The notes under the pieces were generated by a model. That model saw only the letters and a list, made by a program, of their open reading frames with translations. It was not told the DNA's origin and did no database searches. This document shows positions 1-8,073 of a stretch of 64,000 nucleotides of DNA, piece by piece. The position numbers and the translations under genes were made by a program. How positions within the stretch are numbered: position 1 is the stretch's first letter; every line of letters begins with the position of its first letter. Origin of the DNA: Streptomyces lomondensis (lineage in GTDB: Bacteria; Actinomycetota; Actinomycetes; Streptomycetales; Streptomycetaceae); NCBI RefSeq assembly GCF_014651035.1, contig NZ_BMWC01000001.1, forward strand, positions 868,001 to 932,000, read 5' to 3'.

Positions 1-1
1 C

Positions 2-586
2 GCCGACAAGGCGGAGACCGTCCTGCTCTCCGGCGTCGCCGGCCTGATCACCTACATGATCGTCGGCGGTCTCTCCGGCTACTTCGAGGACAAGCTCGAA
101 GAGGAGGAGGAGCGCGAGCACGAGGCGGAGGAGAAGGCCGCCCGCGAGGGCAAGCCCAAGTCGGCCATCCAGCTGGCCGGCAAGGCCGCGTTCTTCATGT
201 TCCTCTACCTGGAGGTCCTGGACGCGTCCTTCTCCTTCGACGGCGTGATCGGCGCCTTCGCCATCACCAACGACATCGTCCTGATGGCCCTCGGCCTCGG
301 CATCGGCGCCATGTACGTCCGGTCGCTCACGGTCTACCTGGTCCGCGAGGGCACCCTCGACGACTACGTCTACCTGGAGCACGGCGCGCACTACGCCATC
401 GGCGCGCTCGCCCTGGTCCTGCTCGTCACCATCCAGTACGAGATCAACGAGTTCATCACCGGCATGATCGGCGTCGTCCTGATCGGTGCCTCCTTCTGGT
501 CCTCGGTGCGCCGCAACCGCGCCATCGCGGCGGCCGAGGGAAAAGCCGGCTCGGGCGAGAAGACTGAGGTCTCGTCCGGGGTGTGA
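2..586 (+). CDS. TerC-like / DUF475 integral membrane protein, 3' part only
   Basis: The reading frame is open from the first bases of the window, so the gene begins upstream and about 194 C-terminal residues are seen. It has hydrophobic helices separated by a very acidic stretch (run of Glu after DKLEEE), then a segment EVLDASFSFDGVIGAF in which acidic residues sit inside a membrane helix, as in TerC-type proteins. DUF475 proteins belong to this superfamily and are usually linked to Ter stress genes; ion transport (possibly Mn) is suggested for TerC relatives but is not shown here. A strong hairpin follows the stop. The next two genes are TerD-family, which supports the assignment. The family call is firm; the function is inference. 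Confidence 0.85.
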   Translation, partial: ADKAETVLLSGVAGLITYMIVGGLSGYFEDKLEEEEEREHEAEEKAAREGKPKSAIQLAGKAAFFMFLYLEVLDASFSFDGVIGAFAITNDIVLMALGLGIGAMYVRSLTVYLVREGTLDDYVYLEHGAHYAIGALALVLLVTIQYEINEFITGMIGVVLIGASFWSSVRRNRAIAAAEGKAGSGEKTEVSSGV

Positions 587-615
587 CACCCGTCCGGGAG
601 AGGAACGCTCTGAGC

Positions 616-651
616 GGGGCGGCCACCGAGGTGCTCCTCGGCGGCCGCCCC
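616..651 (+). terminator. Rho-independent-type hairpin after the DUF475 gene
   Basis: A 9-bp arm GGGGCGGCC (616-624) pairs with GGCCGCCCC (643-651), with a second inner stem CGAGG/CCTCG. It lies 30 nt after the stop codon; there is no clear U-tract, which is usual for Streptomyces hairpins. Confidence 0.6.
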
Positions 652-715
652 GTCGGTCGTCAACGGCCGTGGGTACGGCGATGACCTGCGGTCTCCAAGT
701 GAACGTGGGGGCGGA

Positions 716-1444
716 ATGGGCCTGTTCGACGGACTCCGGCGCGGCGATGTGCAGTTCGACTCGGGCAACGCGACAACCAACGCGATCGAGCTGACCAAGC
801 GGCGCGCGCAGATATCACTCACCAAACAGGACGCGGCCAACGGCCATCTGCGGGTCAACCTGAGCTGGCGGATGCGCACGTCCGACATCGGCGGCCCGCA
901 GCGCGAGAGCCTGCTGCGGCACCCCTTCAGGGCACTCAAGCCGCCGGAGGTCATCGGCCACAGCCAGAGCGTGGTCAACGTCGACCTCGACCTGGGCTGC
1001 CTGTACGAACTCCAGGACGGCACCAAGGGCGTCGTCCAGCCCCTCGGCGGCTACTTCGGCGACGTCAACGCCCCGCCGTACGTCAAGCTCAGCGGCGACG
1101 ACCGCTTCGGCTCCGGGTCCGGCGAGACGATGTACATCAACCTCGACCACCGCGACAGCATCAAGCGGCTCCTGGTCTTCGTCTACATCTACGACCAGAC
1201 ACCCGCCTTCGACCGGGCCCACGCCATCGTCACCCTCTACCCGAGCAACGGCCCGCGCATCGAGATCCACCTCGACGAACGCCAGCCGCAGGCCCGCTCC
1301 TGCGCCGTCGTCATGATCGAGAAGGTCAAGAACGAGATCATCGTGCGCCGCGAGGCGAAGTTCGTCTACGGGTTCCAGGCGGAGCTGGACCGGCTGTACG
1401 GGTGGGGGCTCCAGTGGGGGCGGGGCTACAAGACGAAGGTCTAG
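716..1444 (+). CDS. TerD-family stress protein (TerA/TerF-like), 242 aa
   Basis: The protein starts MGLFDGLRRG and carries the TerD-type Ca2+-binding beta-sandwich: acidic stretches such as VDLDLGC, the segment SGDDRFGSGSGETMYINLD and a late IYDQTPAFDRAHAIVTLYP. TerD proteins are cytoplasmic or membrane-associated Ca2+-binding proteins of tellurite/stress islands. The start at 716 follows a purine-rich GGGGGCGGA. At 242 residues it is longer than a plain TerD (about 190 aa), closer to TerA/TerF types. It is separated by hairpins from both neighbours, so it is probably monocistronic. Confidence 0.87.
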   Translation: MGLFDGLRRGDVQFDSGNATTNAIELTKRRAQISLTKQDAANGHLRVNLSWRMRTSDIGGPQRESLLRHPFRALKPPEVIGHSQSVVNVDLDLGCLYELQDGTKGVVQPLGGYFGDVNAPPYVKLSGDDRFGSGSGETMYINLDHRDSIKRLLVFVYIYDQTPAFDRAHAIVTLYPSNGPRIEIHLDERQPQARSCAVVMIEKVKNEIIVRREAKFVYGFQAELDRLYGWGLQWGRGYKTKV

Positions 1445-1474
1445 GGCTGTTCGAAACGACAGGCCCTGGCCGGG

Positions 1475-1494
1475 ACGGGCCCTCGTGGGCCCGT
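1475..1494. terminator. Bidirectional hairpin between convergent TerD-family genes
   Basis: Perfect 8-bp stem ACGGGCCC / GGGCCCGT with a TCGT loop, placed just between the stop at 1444 and the convergent stop at 1497, so it can serve both genes. Confidence 0.6.
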
Positions 1495-1496
1495 GC

Positions 1497-2447
1497 CTAG
1501 CGGCCGATGAACTGCGGCCCCTGCGGGGGCAGCCGGAAGTCCGGGTCGGGGGCCGCGGTGACCGGCGGCGGGTAGCCGTAGCCGGTCTGCGCCCCCGTGA
1601 CGCCCGCCGTGGCCGGTGCCGGGGGATAGCCGTACGCGGGCCGGTTCGTGGGCTGCGGATAGCCGTACGCCGGCTGGGTCGTCGCCGGCTGCTGGGGCGG
1701 ATACCCGTACCCGGGCTGCGCGGGCACCGCGGTCGGCTGCTCCGGTGGCAGCGGCCGGGACAGCTCGGGGGAGGGCTGGACCGTGGCGGGGGGCTGCTGA
1801 GCGGGGCCGGCGGTCGTCGGCTGGGCGGGTGCGGTCGTGGTCGGGGGTGCGGTCGTGGTCGGGGGTGCGGGCACGGTCGTCGTCGGCTCCTCGGCCGCCG
1901 CCTCCGACTCGTCCACCGAGATGCCGTAGTCGGTCGCGAGCCCCTTCAGCCCGTTCTTGTAGCCCTCGCCCAGCGCCCGGAACTTCCAGCCCTCTCCGCG
2001 CCGGTACAGCTCGCCGCAGATCAGCGCGGTCTCCTCGCCCGTCTCCGGCTTGACGTCGAAGTACGCCAGCGCCTCCGCGCCGGTGTCCGCCGCGTCGTAC
2101 AGCAGAATGCGCAGGTCCCGTACGCGGTCGAATGCGACGCCGTCCGCCGATGCGACCAGCAGAATCCGGCTGACCTCCGCCTCGACACCGGTGAGATCTG
2201 TCTGGATCGTATCGGTCAGGCCCTCGGCGACCCGCTTCTTGCCGAGCCGCCACACCTTCCCGGAGGGGTGCCGGGGCTGGTTGTAGAAGACGAAGTCCTC
2301 GTCGGAGCGCACACGACCGTCGGGGCCGAGGAGCAGCGCGGAGGCGTCGACGTCCGGAACCCCCTGCCCGGGTGTCCAGCGCAGCACGGCGCGCACCGTG
2401 GTGGCTTCCAGCGGGACGTTCGACCCCTTCAGCATCGCGTGCGTCAT
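1497..2447 (-). CDS. TerD-family protein with Pro/Thr/Tyr-rich tail, 316 aa
   Basis: Residues 1 to about 180 form one TerD domain: MLKGSNVPL at the start, [25 protein letters not shown] with the acidic Ca2+ ligands, and a later [10 protein letters not shown] followed by a cell-envelope-type [25 protein letters not shown], the classic TerD ending. The remaining about 130 residues are low-complexity: a run of TTTAPP-type repeats and then [13 protein letters not shown] repeats. The tail is disordered by composition and could mediate assembly or surface interaction. It faces the 716 gene convergently and is divergent from the aldolase/PRTase/HAD operon, the arrangement seen in Ter islands. Confidence 0.9.
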   Translation of the reverse strand: MTHAMLKGSNVPLEATTVRAVLRWTPGQGVPDVDASALLLGPDGRVRSDEDFVFYNQPRHPSGKVWRLGKKRVAEGLTDTIQTDLTGVEAEVSRILLVASADGVAFDRVRDLRILLYDAADTGAEALAYFDVKPETGEETALICGELYRRGEGWKFRALGEGYKNGLKGLATDYGISVDESEAAAEEPTTTVPAPPTTTAPPTTTAPAQPTTAGPAQQPPATVQPSPELSRPLPPEQPTAVPAQPGYGYPPQQPATTQPAYGYPQPTNRPAYGYPPAPATAGVTGAQTGYGYPPPVTAAPDPDFRLPPQGPQFIGR

Positions 2448-2604
2448 GCGGTCATCCTGCCTTCTCGGTCCTGCTCACGACAACGCGGGGGGCCGCGGCG
2501 CCAGGAGCGGCGCCGAGGGCCGACGGGGACTACCGTCGTCATGGCCGGGCTCGGCTGTGCTTGCCCGCGTTACCTGAAATTCATGCCTGAAGGGAACCTC
2601 TGAC

Positions 2605-2706
2605 ATGGACTTCTACGTACTATTACCGGCCAGCTTTCGACGATTCGCAGGCCGCACCACCACCACGGGGGAGTTCCATGCGTCATTTCGGGCACATCGC
2701 CCCTGA
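2605..2706 (+). CDS. Possible leader peptide (33 aa) with a TTA codon overlapping the aldolase start
   Basis: ATG at 2605 begins MDFYVLLPASFRRFAG and ends at TGA 2704-2706, inside the first codons of the aldolase gene (starts 2678, other frame). AAGGGA lies about ten nt upstream of its ATG. The fourth to seventh codons include CTA and TTA, rare in Streptomyces; TTA needs the bldA tRNA. If translated it would couple or gate translation of the downstream operon. The ORF is short and could be chance; no homologue is known to me. Confidence 0.25.
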   Translation: MDFYVLLPASFRRFAGRTTTTGEFHASFRAHRP

Positions 2707-3844
2707 GGTGCGGAAGCGTCTCTTCTACCGCGAGCCGTGCACCTTCACACCGGACTCCCCGGCCCGGCTGCTCTCGGCCGCCCTGGGCGCCACCCTCTAC
2801 AGCCCGGCCACCCGGCCGCGCCTCGCCGACGACGTCCTCAAGCAGGCCGGGCGTGGCGTGGTCTCGATGGTGCTGTGCCTGGAGGACTCGATCGACGACG
2901 CGGACGTCGGCCCGGGCGAGGAGAACCTCGTCCGCCAGTTCACCGCACTCGCCGGCCTCCCGGACGCGGACCTGCCGCTGCTGTTCATCCGGGTCCGCGT
3001 CCCCGAGCAGATCCCCGACCTGGTACGACGCCTCGGCCCCGCCGCCCGCCTGCTGTCCGGATTCGTACTGCCCAAGTTCACCGAGGAGCGCGGCATCCCC
3101 TTCCTCGAGGCCCTGACGACCGCCGAGGCCGAAAGCGATCGCCGCCTTTTCGCCATGCCGGTGCTGGAGTCGCCGGAGCTGCTCTACCGGGAGTCGCGCG
3201 TGGAGACCCTGGAGGGCATCTTCCGCGCGATCGACAAGTACCGCGACCGCGTCCTCGCCCTGCGCCTCGGCGTGACGGACTTCTGCTCCTCCTACGGACT
3301 GCGCAGAGGCCCCGACATGACGGCGTACGACGTGCAGATCGTCGCCTCCGTGATCGCCGACGTGGTGAACATGCTGGGCCGCGCCGACGGGACCGGCTTC
3401 ACCGTGACCGGGCCGGTGTGGGAGTACTTCCGCGTCCAGGAGCGCATGTTCAAGCCGCAGCTGCGGCAGAGCCCCTTCCTGGAGGTGCAGGCCGCGGACC
3501 TGCGCGAGAAGCTGATTGAGCACGCCATGGACGGCCTGCTCAGGGAGATTTCCCTGGACCACGCCAACGGCCTGCTGGGCAAGACCTGCATCCACCCCTC
3601 GCACGTGCTGCCGGTGCACGCCCTGTCGGTCGTCAGCCACGAGGAGTTCTCGGACGCCCAGGACATCCTGCGCCCCGAGCGCGGCGGCGGGGGTGTGCTG
3701 AGGTCGGCCTACACGAACAAGATGAACGAGGTGAAGCCGCATCGGGCCTGGGCCGAGCGGACCCTGCTGCGTGCCGAGGTTTTCGGCGTGGCGAACGAGG
3801 ACATCGGCTTCGTGGAACTGCTCGCGGCGGGACTGCCGGGCTGA
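2678..3844 (+). CDS. HpcH/HpaI aldolase / citrate-lyase-beta-like protein of the Ter cluster, 388 aa
   Basis: The fold is the CitE/HpcH TIM barrel: VVSMVLCLEDSIDDADV (acidic metal ligands in LEDSID), a second acidic face in LPLLFIRVR, and LALRLGVTDFCSSYGLRR. The start follows GGGGGAGTTCC. Members of this subgroup occur next to TerD, PRTase and HAD genes in predicted Ter-linked nucleoside-like biosynthesis modules, where the aldolase/lyase is proposed to act on a small-molecule precursor; the substrate is unknown. It is 20 nt upstream of the PRTase gene and clearly in the same operon. Confidence 0.87.
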   Translation: MRHFGHIAPEVRKRLFYREPCTFTPDSPARLLSAALGATLYSPATRPRLADDVLKQAGRGVVSMVLCLEDSIDDADVGPGEENLVRQFTALAGLPDADLPLLFIRVRVPEQIPDLVRRLGPAARLLSGFVLPKFTEERGIPFLEALTTAEAESDRRLFAMPVLESPELLYRESRVETLEGIFRAIDKYRDRVLALRLGVTDFCSSYGLRRGPDMTAYDVQIVASVIADVVNMLGRADGTGFTVTGPVWEYFRVQERMFKPQLRQSPFLEVQAADLREKLIEHAMDGLLREISLDHANGLLGKTCIHPSHVLPVHALSVVSHEEFSDAQDILRPERGGGGVLRSAYTNKMNEVKPHRAWAERTLLRAEVFGVANEDIGFVELLAAGLPG

Positions 3845-3864
3845 AGGCACGACGCAAGGGATCC

Positions 3865-6402
3865 ATGGAGAAGGCGGAGAAGGCGGAGAAGGCAGTGAAC
3901 GAGGGGGAGCACCACCAGGTGCGCGACGAGGCCGACGGCGTCTGGTCCGGCAGCTGGGTCGCCGAGCGGCTGGGCGTCGAGCTCGTCGGCGACGACCGGC
4001 TGACCGACCTGCTGGGGCTGGCGCTGCGCCGCAACCCCAAGCGGGCCCATCTGCTGGTGTCGAACGTGCTGGGCAAGCACGTGCCGCAGTCGCCGTCCGT
4101 CGTGTACGGCTACGGGGTGGAGCTCGGCCGCCGCGTCCGTGACCTGCTGGGCGAGGAAGAGGCACGCGCGGCGGTCGTCCTCGGCTACGCGGAGACCGCT
4201 ACCGGCCTCGGCCACTCCGTCGCCGACGGGCTGGGCCTCGCCCCCTGCCTGCACTCCACCCGCCGCCCGGTCGCCGGTCTCACCCCGGCCGGCGGCTTCG
4301 AGGAGTCCCACTCGCACGCGACCTCGCACCTGCTGCTGCCGGAGGATCCCGCGCTGCTCACGGGCGACGGGCCGCTGGTCCTGGTCGACGACGAGTTCTC
4401 CACGGGCAACACCGTGCTCAACACCATCCGGGATCTTCACCAGCGGTATCCGCGGCGCCGGTACGTCGTGGTGGCGCTGGTGGACATGCGGTCGGCGGCG
4501 GACGCCGGCCGGCTGGAGGAGTTCGCCCGCGAGATCGGCGCCCGCGTGGACCTGGTCACGGCGGCCTCGGGGACCGTGCGGCTGCCCGAGGGGGTGCTGG
4601 AGAAGGGGCAGGAGCTGGTGGCGCGGTACGAGTCGGAGGGTTCGTCGGCGGGTGCGGGCCGGTGGGGGCTGGTCGCGCACCCGGACGACAGCGGCACCGA
4701 CCCCCACGCCACCCGCATAGACCTGCACTGGCCCTCCGACCTGCCGGACGGCGGCCGGCACGGGTTCACTCCCGCGCATCGGGAGCGCCTGGAGGCCGCC
4801 CTGCCCGGCATGGCGGCCCGGATCGCCGAGGCACTGCCCGCCGGCGCCCGGCGCGTGCTCGTCCTCGGCTTCGAGGAGCTCATGTACGCCCCGCTGCGGC
4901 TCGCCGAGGCACTGGAGCGGACGACGGACGCCGAGGTCCGCTACTCGACCACCACCCGCTCGCCCGTCCTCGCCGTCGACGACCCCGGCTACGCGATACG
5001 CACCCGCCTGGTCTTCCCCGCCCACGACGACCCCGCCGACGGCCCCGGCGAGCGGTACGCCTACAACGTCGCCGGCGCCGGCTTCGACGCCGTCGTCGCC
5101 GTCGTCGACTCGGCCGCCGACACGCCCCGGCTGCACGCGCCCGACGGCCTGCTGGCCCGGCTCGCCGCGCACACGCCGCAGGTCCTCCTCGCCGTCGTAC
5201 CGTCGTACGTCCCCGAGACCCCGCACGCCCCCGAAAGGCCCTCCATGCTGCCCGAGCCCCTCCGCGGCCCCGCCTTCTCCTCGTACGCGCCCGAGGAGGT
5301 CGGCTGGCTGCTCCAGGACCTCTCGGACGTGACCCTGGAGGCGCCGACGGAGGAGCGCGAGGAGGCCATTCAGAGCGGCGGCGCCCACTACGCCGAGTCG
5401 CTGCCCGTGGAGTACCAGCCCACCGAGGAGTACCAGGAGCTGTTCCACGCGGCGCTGGAGACCTCGGCGGCCCGCATCGCCCGGGCGGTCGGCGTCGTCA
5501 CCGAGACGGTCCTCGCCGAACGGTCCCCCCGCCCCGTCCTGGTCTCCCTGGCCCGCGCCGGCACCCCGATCGGCATCCTGATGCGCCGCTGGGCCCAGCA
5601 CCGGCACGGCCTCGACCTGCCCCACTACGCCGTGTCGATCGTCCGCGGCCGCGGCATCGACGCCAACGCGCTGCGCTGGCTCGCCGAGCACCACGACCCT
5701 CGCGACGTCGTCTTCGTCGACGGCTGGACCGGCAAGGGCGCCATCACCCGCGAACTCGCCCAGGCCCTGGAGGAGTTCGAGAAGTCCGACGGCATCACCG
5801 GCTTCAACCCCGAGATCGCGGTCCTCGCCGACCCGGGCTCCTGCGTACGGACCTACGGCACCCGCGAGGACTTCCTCGTCCCCTCCGCCTGCCTCAACTC
5901 CACCGTGTCCGGCCTGATCTCGCGGACCGTGCTGCGCGCGGACCTGGTCGGCCCGCACGACTTCCACGGCGCCAAGTTCTACCGCGAACTCGCCGGCACC
6001 GACGTCTCGGTGACCTTCCTCGACGCCGTGTCCGCCCGCTTCCCCGAGGTCACGGACGCCGCCTGCGCCCAGGCCAAGGACCTGCTCGCCGCCGACCGCT
6101 CGCCCACCTGGGAGGGCTGGGCCGCCGTCGAGCGCATCAGTGAGGAGTACGGCATCCACGACGTGAACCTCGTCAAGCCCGGCGTCGGCGAGACCACCCG
6201 GGTCATGCTCCGCCGCGTGCCCTGGAAGGTCCTGGCACGCGCCGGGGCGGGCAGCGACCTCGACCACGTCCGCCTGCTGGCCGAGCAACGCGGAGTGCCC
6301 GTCGAGGAGGTCGCCGACCTGCCCTACACCTGCGTCGGCCTGATCCACCCCAAGTACACCCGGGGCGCGACCGGCGCCGACGGCAAGGCGGTGACGGTCT
6401 GA
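3865..6402 (+). CDS. PRTase-TRSP-StiP-PELOTA multidomain protein, 845 aa
   Basis: Four modules can be read. Residues about 40-250: phosphoribosyltransferase, with PRPP loop LVDDEFSTGNTVLN near residues 172-185. About 265-480: TRSP domain, carrying the motif YSTTTRSPVLAVDDPGY. About 500-760: StiP-like cysteine-protease-type domain (VSLARAGTPIGILMRRW, DPGSCVRTYGTREDF). About 775-845: PELOTA-like RNA-binding domain (VPWKVLARAGAGSDLDHVRLLAEQ). In other genomes these are usually two or more proteins; here they are a single chain. Start follows AAGGGATCC. Its stop overlaps the HAD start by one base (TGATG), so the two are translationally coupled. Biological product unknown; ribosylated or nucleotide-like metabolite is proposed for such modules. 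Confidence 0.85.
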   Translation: MEKAEKAEKAVNEGEHHQVRDEADGVWSGSWVAERLGVELVGDDRLTDLLGLALRRNPKRAHLLVSNVLGKHVPQSPSVVYGYGVELGRRVRDLLGEEEARAAVVLGYAETATGLGHSVADGLGLAPCLHSTRRPVAGLTPAGGFEESHSHATSHLLLPEDPALLTGDGPLVLVDDEFSTGNTVLNTIRDLHQRYPRRRYVVVALVDMRSAADAGRLEEFAREIGARVDLVTAASGTVRLPEGVLEKGQELVARYESEGSSAGAGRWGLVAHPDDSGTDPHATRIDLHWPSDLPDGGRHGFTPAHRERLEAALPGMAARIAEALPAGARRVLVLGFEELMYAPLRLAEALERTTDAEVRYSTTTRSPVLAVDDPGYAIRTRLVFPAHDDPADGPGERYAYNVAGAGFDAVVAVVDSAADTPRLHAPDGLLARLAAHTPQVLLAVVPSYVPETPHAPERPSMLPEPLRGPAFSSYAPEEVGWLLQDLSDVTLEAPTEEREEAIQSGGAHYAESLPVEYQPTEEYQELFHAALETSAARIARAVGVVTETVLAERSPRPVLVSLARAGTPIGILMRRWAQHRHGLDLPHYAVSIVRGRGIDANALRWLAEHHDPRDVVFVDGWTGKGAITRELAQALEEFEKSDGITGFNPEIAVLADPGSCVRTYGTREDFLVPSACLNSTVSGLISRTVLRADLVGPHDFHGAKFYRELAGTDVSVTFLDAVSARFPEVTDAACAQAKDLLAADRSPTWEGWAAVERISEEYGIHDVNLVKPGVGETTRVMLRRVPWKVLARAGAGSDLDHVRLLAEQRGVPVEEVADLPYTCVGLIHPKYTRGATGADGKAVTV

Positions 6403-7211
6403 TGCCCGTACTCGTCGCGAGCGATCTCGATCGCACACTGATCTACTCCTCCGCGGCTCTGGCGCTGACCATGCCGGACGCCCGGGCGCCCCGGCTGCTG
6501 TGCGTGGAAGTGCACGAGAGCAAGCCGCTGTCGTACATGACGGAGACGGCGGCCCAGCTCCTCACCGACCTGGGCGACGCGGCCGTGTTCGTGCCGACGA
6601 CGACCCGGACGCGCAAGCAGTACCAGCGCATCAACCTGCCGGGCCCCGAACCCGCCTACGCGATCTGCGCGAACGGCGGCCACCTCATGGTGGACGGCGT
6701 CTCGGACCCCGACTGGCACGCGCAGGTGACCGCACGGCTGGCCGACCAGTGCGCGCCCCTGGCCGAGGTGCAGGAACACCTGCTGAGGGCCGCGGACCCG
6801 GTCTGGGTGCGCAAGCACCGCGTCGCCGACGACCTCTTCGCCTACCTCGTCGTCGAGCGTGAACTGCTGAACGAGGACTGGGTGAAGGAACTCGCGGTGT
6901 GGGCGGAGAACCGCGGCTGGACCGTGTCCCTCCAGGGCCGCAAGATCTACGCCGTCCCCAAGCCCCTCACCAAGAGCGCGGCGATGCGCGAGGTGGCCCG
7001 ACGGACCGGCGCCGATCTCACCCTCGCCGCGGGTGACTCCCTGCTCGATACCGACCTGCTCCTCGCGGCGGACCAGGGCTGGCGCCCGGGCCACGGGGAG
7101 CTGGCCGACGCCGGCTTCACGGCTCCCTCGATCAGAGTGCTTCCCGAGCGGGGCGTTCTCGCGGGGGAGCGGATCCTGCGGGAGTTTCTGGGGGCAGTGC
7201 GGGGCGCCTGA
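6402..7211 (+). CDS. HAD-superfamily hydrolase of the Ter cluster, 269 aa
   Basis: The N-terminal ASDLDRTLIY gives the DxDxT nucleophile/acid pair (Asp8 and Asp10), and a C-terminal LAAGDSLLDTDLLL supplies the second metal-binding Asp pair; a Cof/SPP-type cap lies between. The gene overlaps the PRTase-TRSP-StiP gene by one base, so it should act in the same pathway, probably dephosphorylating a product of the PRTase or aldolase steps. Its 3' end is overlapped by 80 bp on the other strand by the DedA gene. Substrate not known. Confidence 0.87.
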   Translation: MPVLVASDLDRTLIYSSAALALTMPDARAPRLLCVEVHESKPLSYMTETAAQLLTDLGDAAVFVPTTTRTRKQYQRINLPGPEPAYAICANGGHLMVDGVSDPDWHAQVTARLADQCAPLAEVQEHLLRAADPVWVRKHRVADDLFAYLVVERELLNEDWVKELAVWAENRGWTVSLQGRKIYAVPKPLTKSAAMREVARRTGADLTLAAGDSLLDTDLLLAADQGWRPGHGELADAGFTAPSIRVLPERGVLAGERILREFLGAVRGA

Positions 7212-7941
7212 GAACTCGGGTGGGCTGGTCGTCGTGCGGGTGCGGCTTCGTCGTGGCTTGTCGCGCCGTTCCCCGCGCCCCCTTGGGGCGTCGTAGCAGC
7301 CGTATCCCGAGGAACGCCGCCACCGCCACGGCGGCCACGGCGAGGACCACCTTCGAGTAGGCGGAGACGATGTCCGTGACCTGGTGCCAGTTGGCGCCCA
7401 AGGTGTAGCCCGCGAGCACGAACACCGTGTTCCATATCGCACTGCCGAGCGTGGTCAGCCCCAGGAACACCGGCAGGCGCATGCGCTCGACACCCGCCGG
7501 CACGGAGATCAGACTGCGGAAGATCGGGATCATCCGGCCGAAGAACACCGCCTTCGTGCCGTGCCGCAGGAACCACGCCTCCGTCCGCTCGATGTCCGAG
7601 ACCTTCACCAGCGGCAGCCGGGCCGCTATCGCCACCGTCCGGTCACGGCCGAGCAGCGCACCGATTCCGTACAGCGCGAGGGCGCCTATCACCGAGCCGG
7701 CCGTCGTCCACAGCAGGACGGCGAGCAGGCTCATCCGCCCGCTGCTCGCGGCGAACCCGGCGAGCGGCAGGATCACCTCGCTGGGCAGGGGCGGGAACAG
7801 GTTCTCCAGGGCGATGGCGAGACCGGCACCCGGCGCGCCCAGCGCGTCCATGAGGTCGTTGACCCACTGCGGCCCGGCGTCCGCGGCCGGACCTGCCGCG
7901 ACCGCGTCCGCTGTGATCGTGTGCGCTGCGATGGCTGTCAT
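7132..7941 (-). CDS. DedA-family (VTT) membrane protein, 269 aa, with repeat-derived C-terminal tail
   Basis: Residues about 25-210 show the DedA signature: ENLFPPLPSEVILPLAGF and FGRMIPIFRSLISVPAG, with four to five hydrophobic helices. DedA proteins are half-transporters or lipid scramblase relatives of the cytoplasmic membrane. After the last helix (about residue 205) the chain becomes Pro/Arg/His-rich; positions 7234-7291 coding for KGARGTARQATTK match a dispersed GC-rich repeat, and the remaining tail is antisense to the HAD gene. This suggests the original stop was lost to the repeat. Start at 7941 is the first ATG before the hydrophobic core; a GTG nine nt upstream is an alternative. 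Confidence 0.85.
   Translation of the reverse strand: MTAIAAHTITADAVAAGPAADAGPQWVNDLMDALGAPGAGLAIALENLFPPLPSEVILPLAGFAASSGRMSLLAVLLWTTAGSVIGALALYGIGALLGRDRTVAIAARLPLVKVSDIERTEAWFLRHGTKAVFFGRMIPIFRSLISVPAGVERMRLPVFLGLTTLGSAIWNTVFVLAGYTLGANWHQVTDIVSAYSKVVLAVAAVAVAAFLGIRLLRRPKGARGTARQATTKPHPHDDQPTRVLRRPALPPETPAGSAPPRERPAREAL
7234..7291. repeat. Dispersed GC-rich repeat, copy 1 (inside dedA-like gene)
   Basis: Reads GTGCGGGTGCGG, then a GTGGCTTGTCGCGC block, then GTTCCCCGCGCCCC. The same order of blocks is at 45109-45162 and, more diverged, at 59986-60065. Both ends can pair (GCGGG with CCCGC). Confidence 0.6.
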
Positions 7942-7999
7942 GCCGACCACGCTAGAAAATCGGAGCTGAAGGATCCCTGAGGAAATCCGCACGATGCCG

Positions 8000-8036
8000 T
8001 GCGGTTCACCGCAGTCCCGAATTGCGGTTTTCCGCA
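8000..8036. promoter_or_regulatory. Two direct copies of palindrome TGCGG-N4-CCGCA before the two-component operon
   Basis: TGCGGTTCACCGCA (8000-8013) and TGCGGTTTTCCGCA (8023-8036) are each perfect 5-bp inverted repeats, spaced 23 bp start to start, about two helical turns. They sit between the divergent DedA gene and the kinase start at 8074. A dimeric NarL-type regulator is a natural ligand, so autoregulation is likely, but this is inference. Confidence 0.5.
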
Positions 8037-8073
8037 GTGTGCGGCGCCCCCGCGCCCGGCTAGCGTCGGGATC

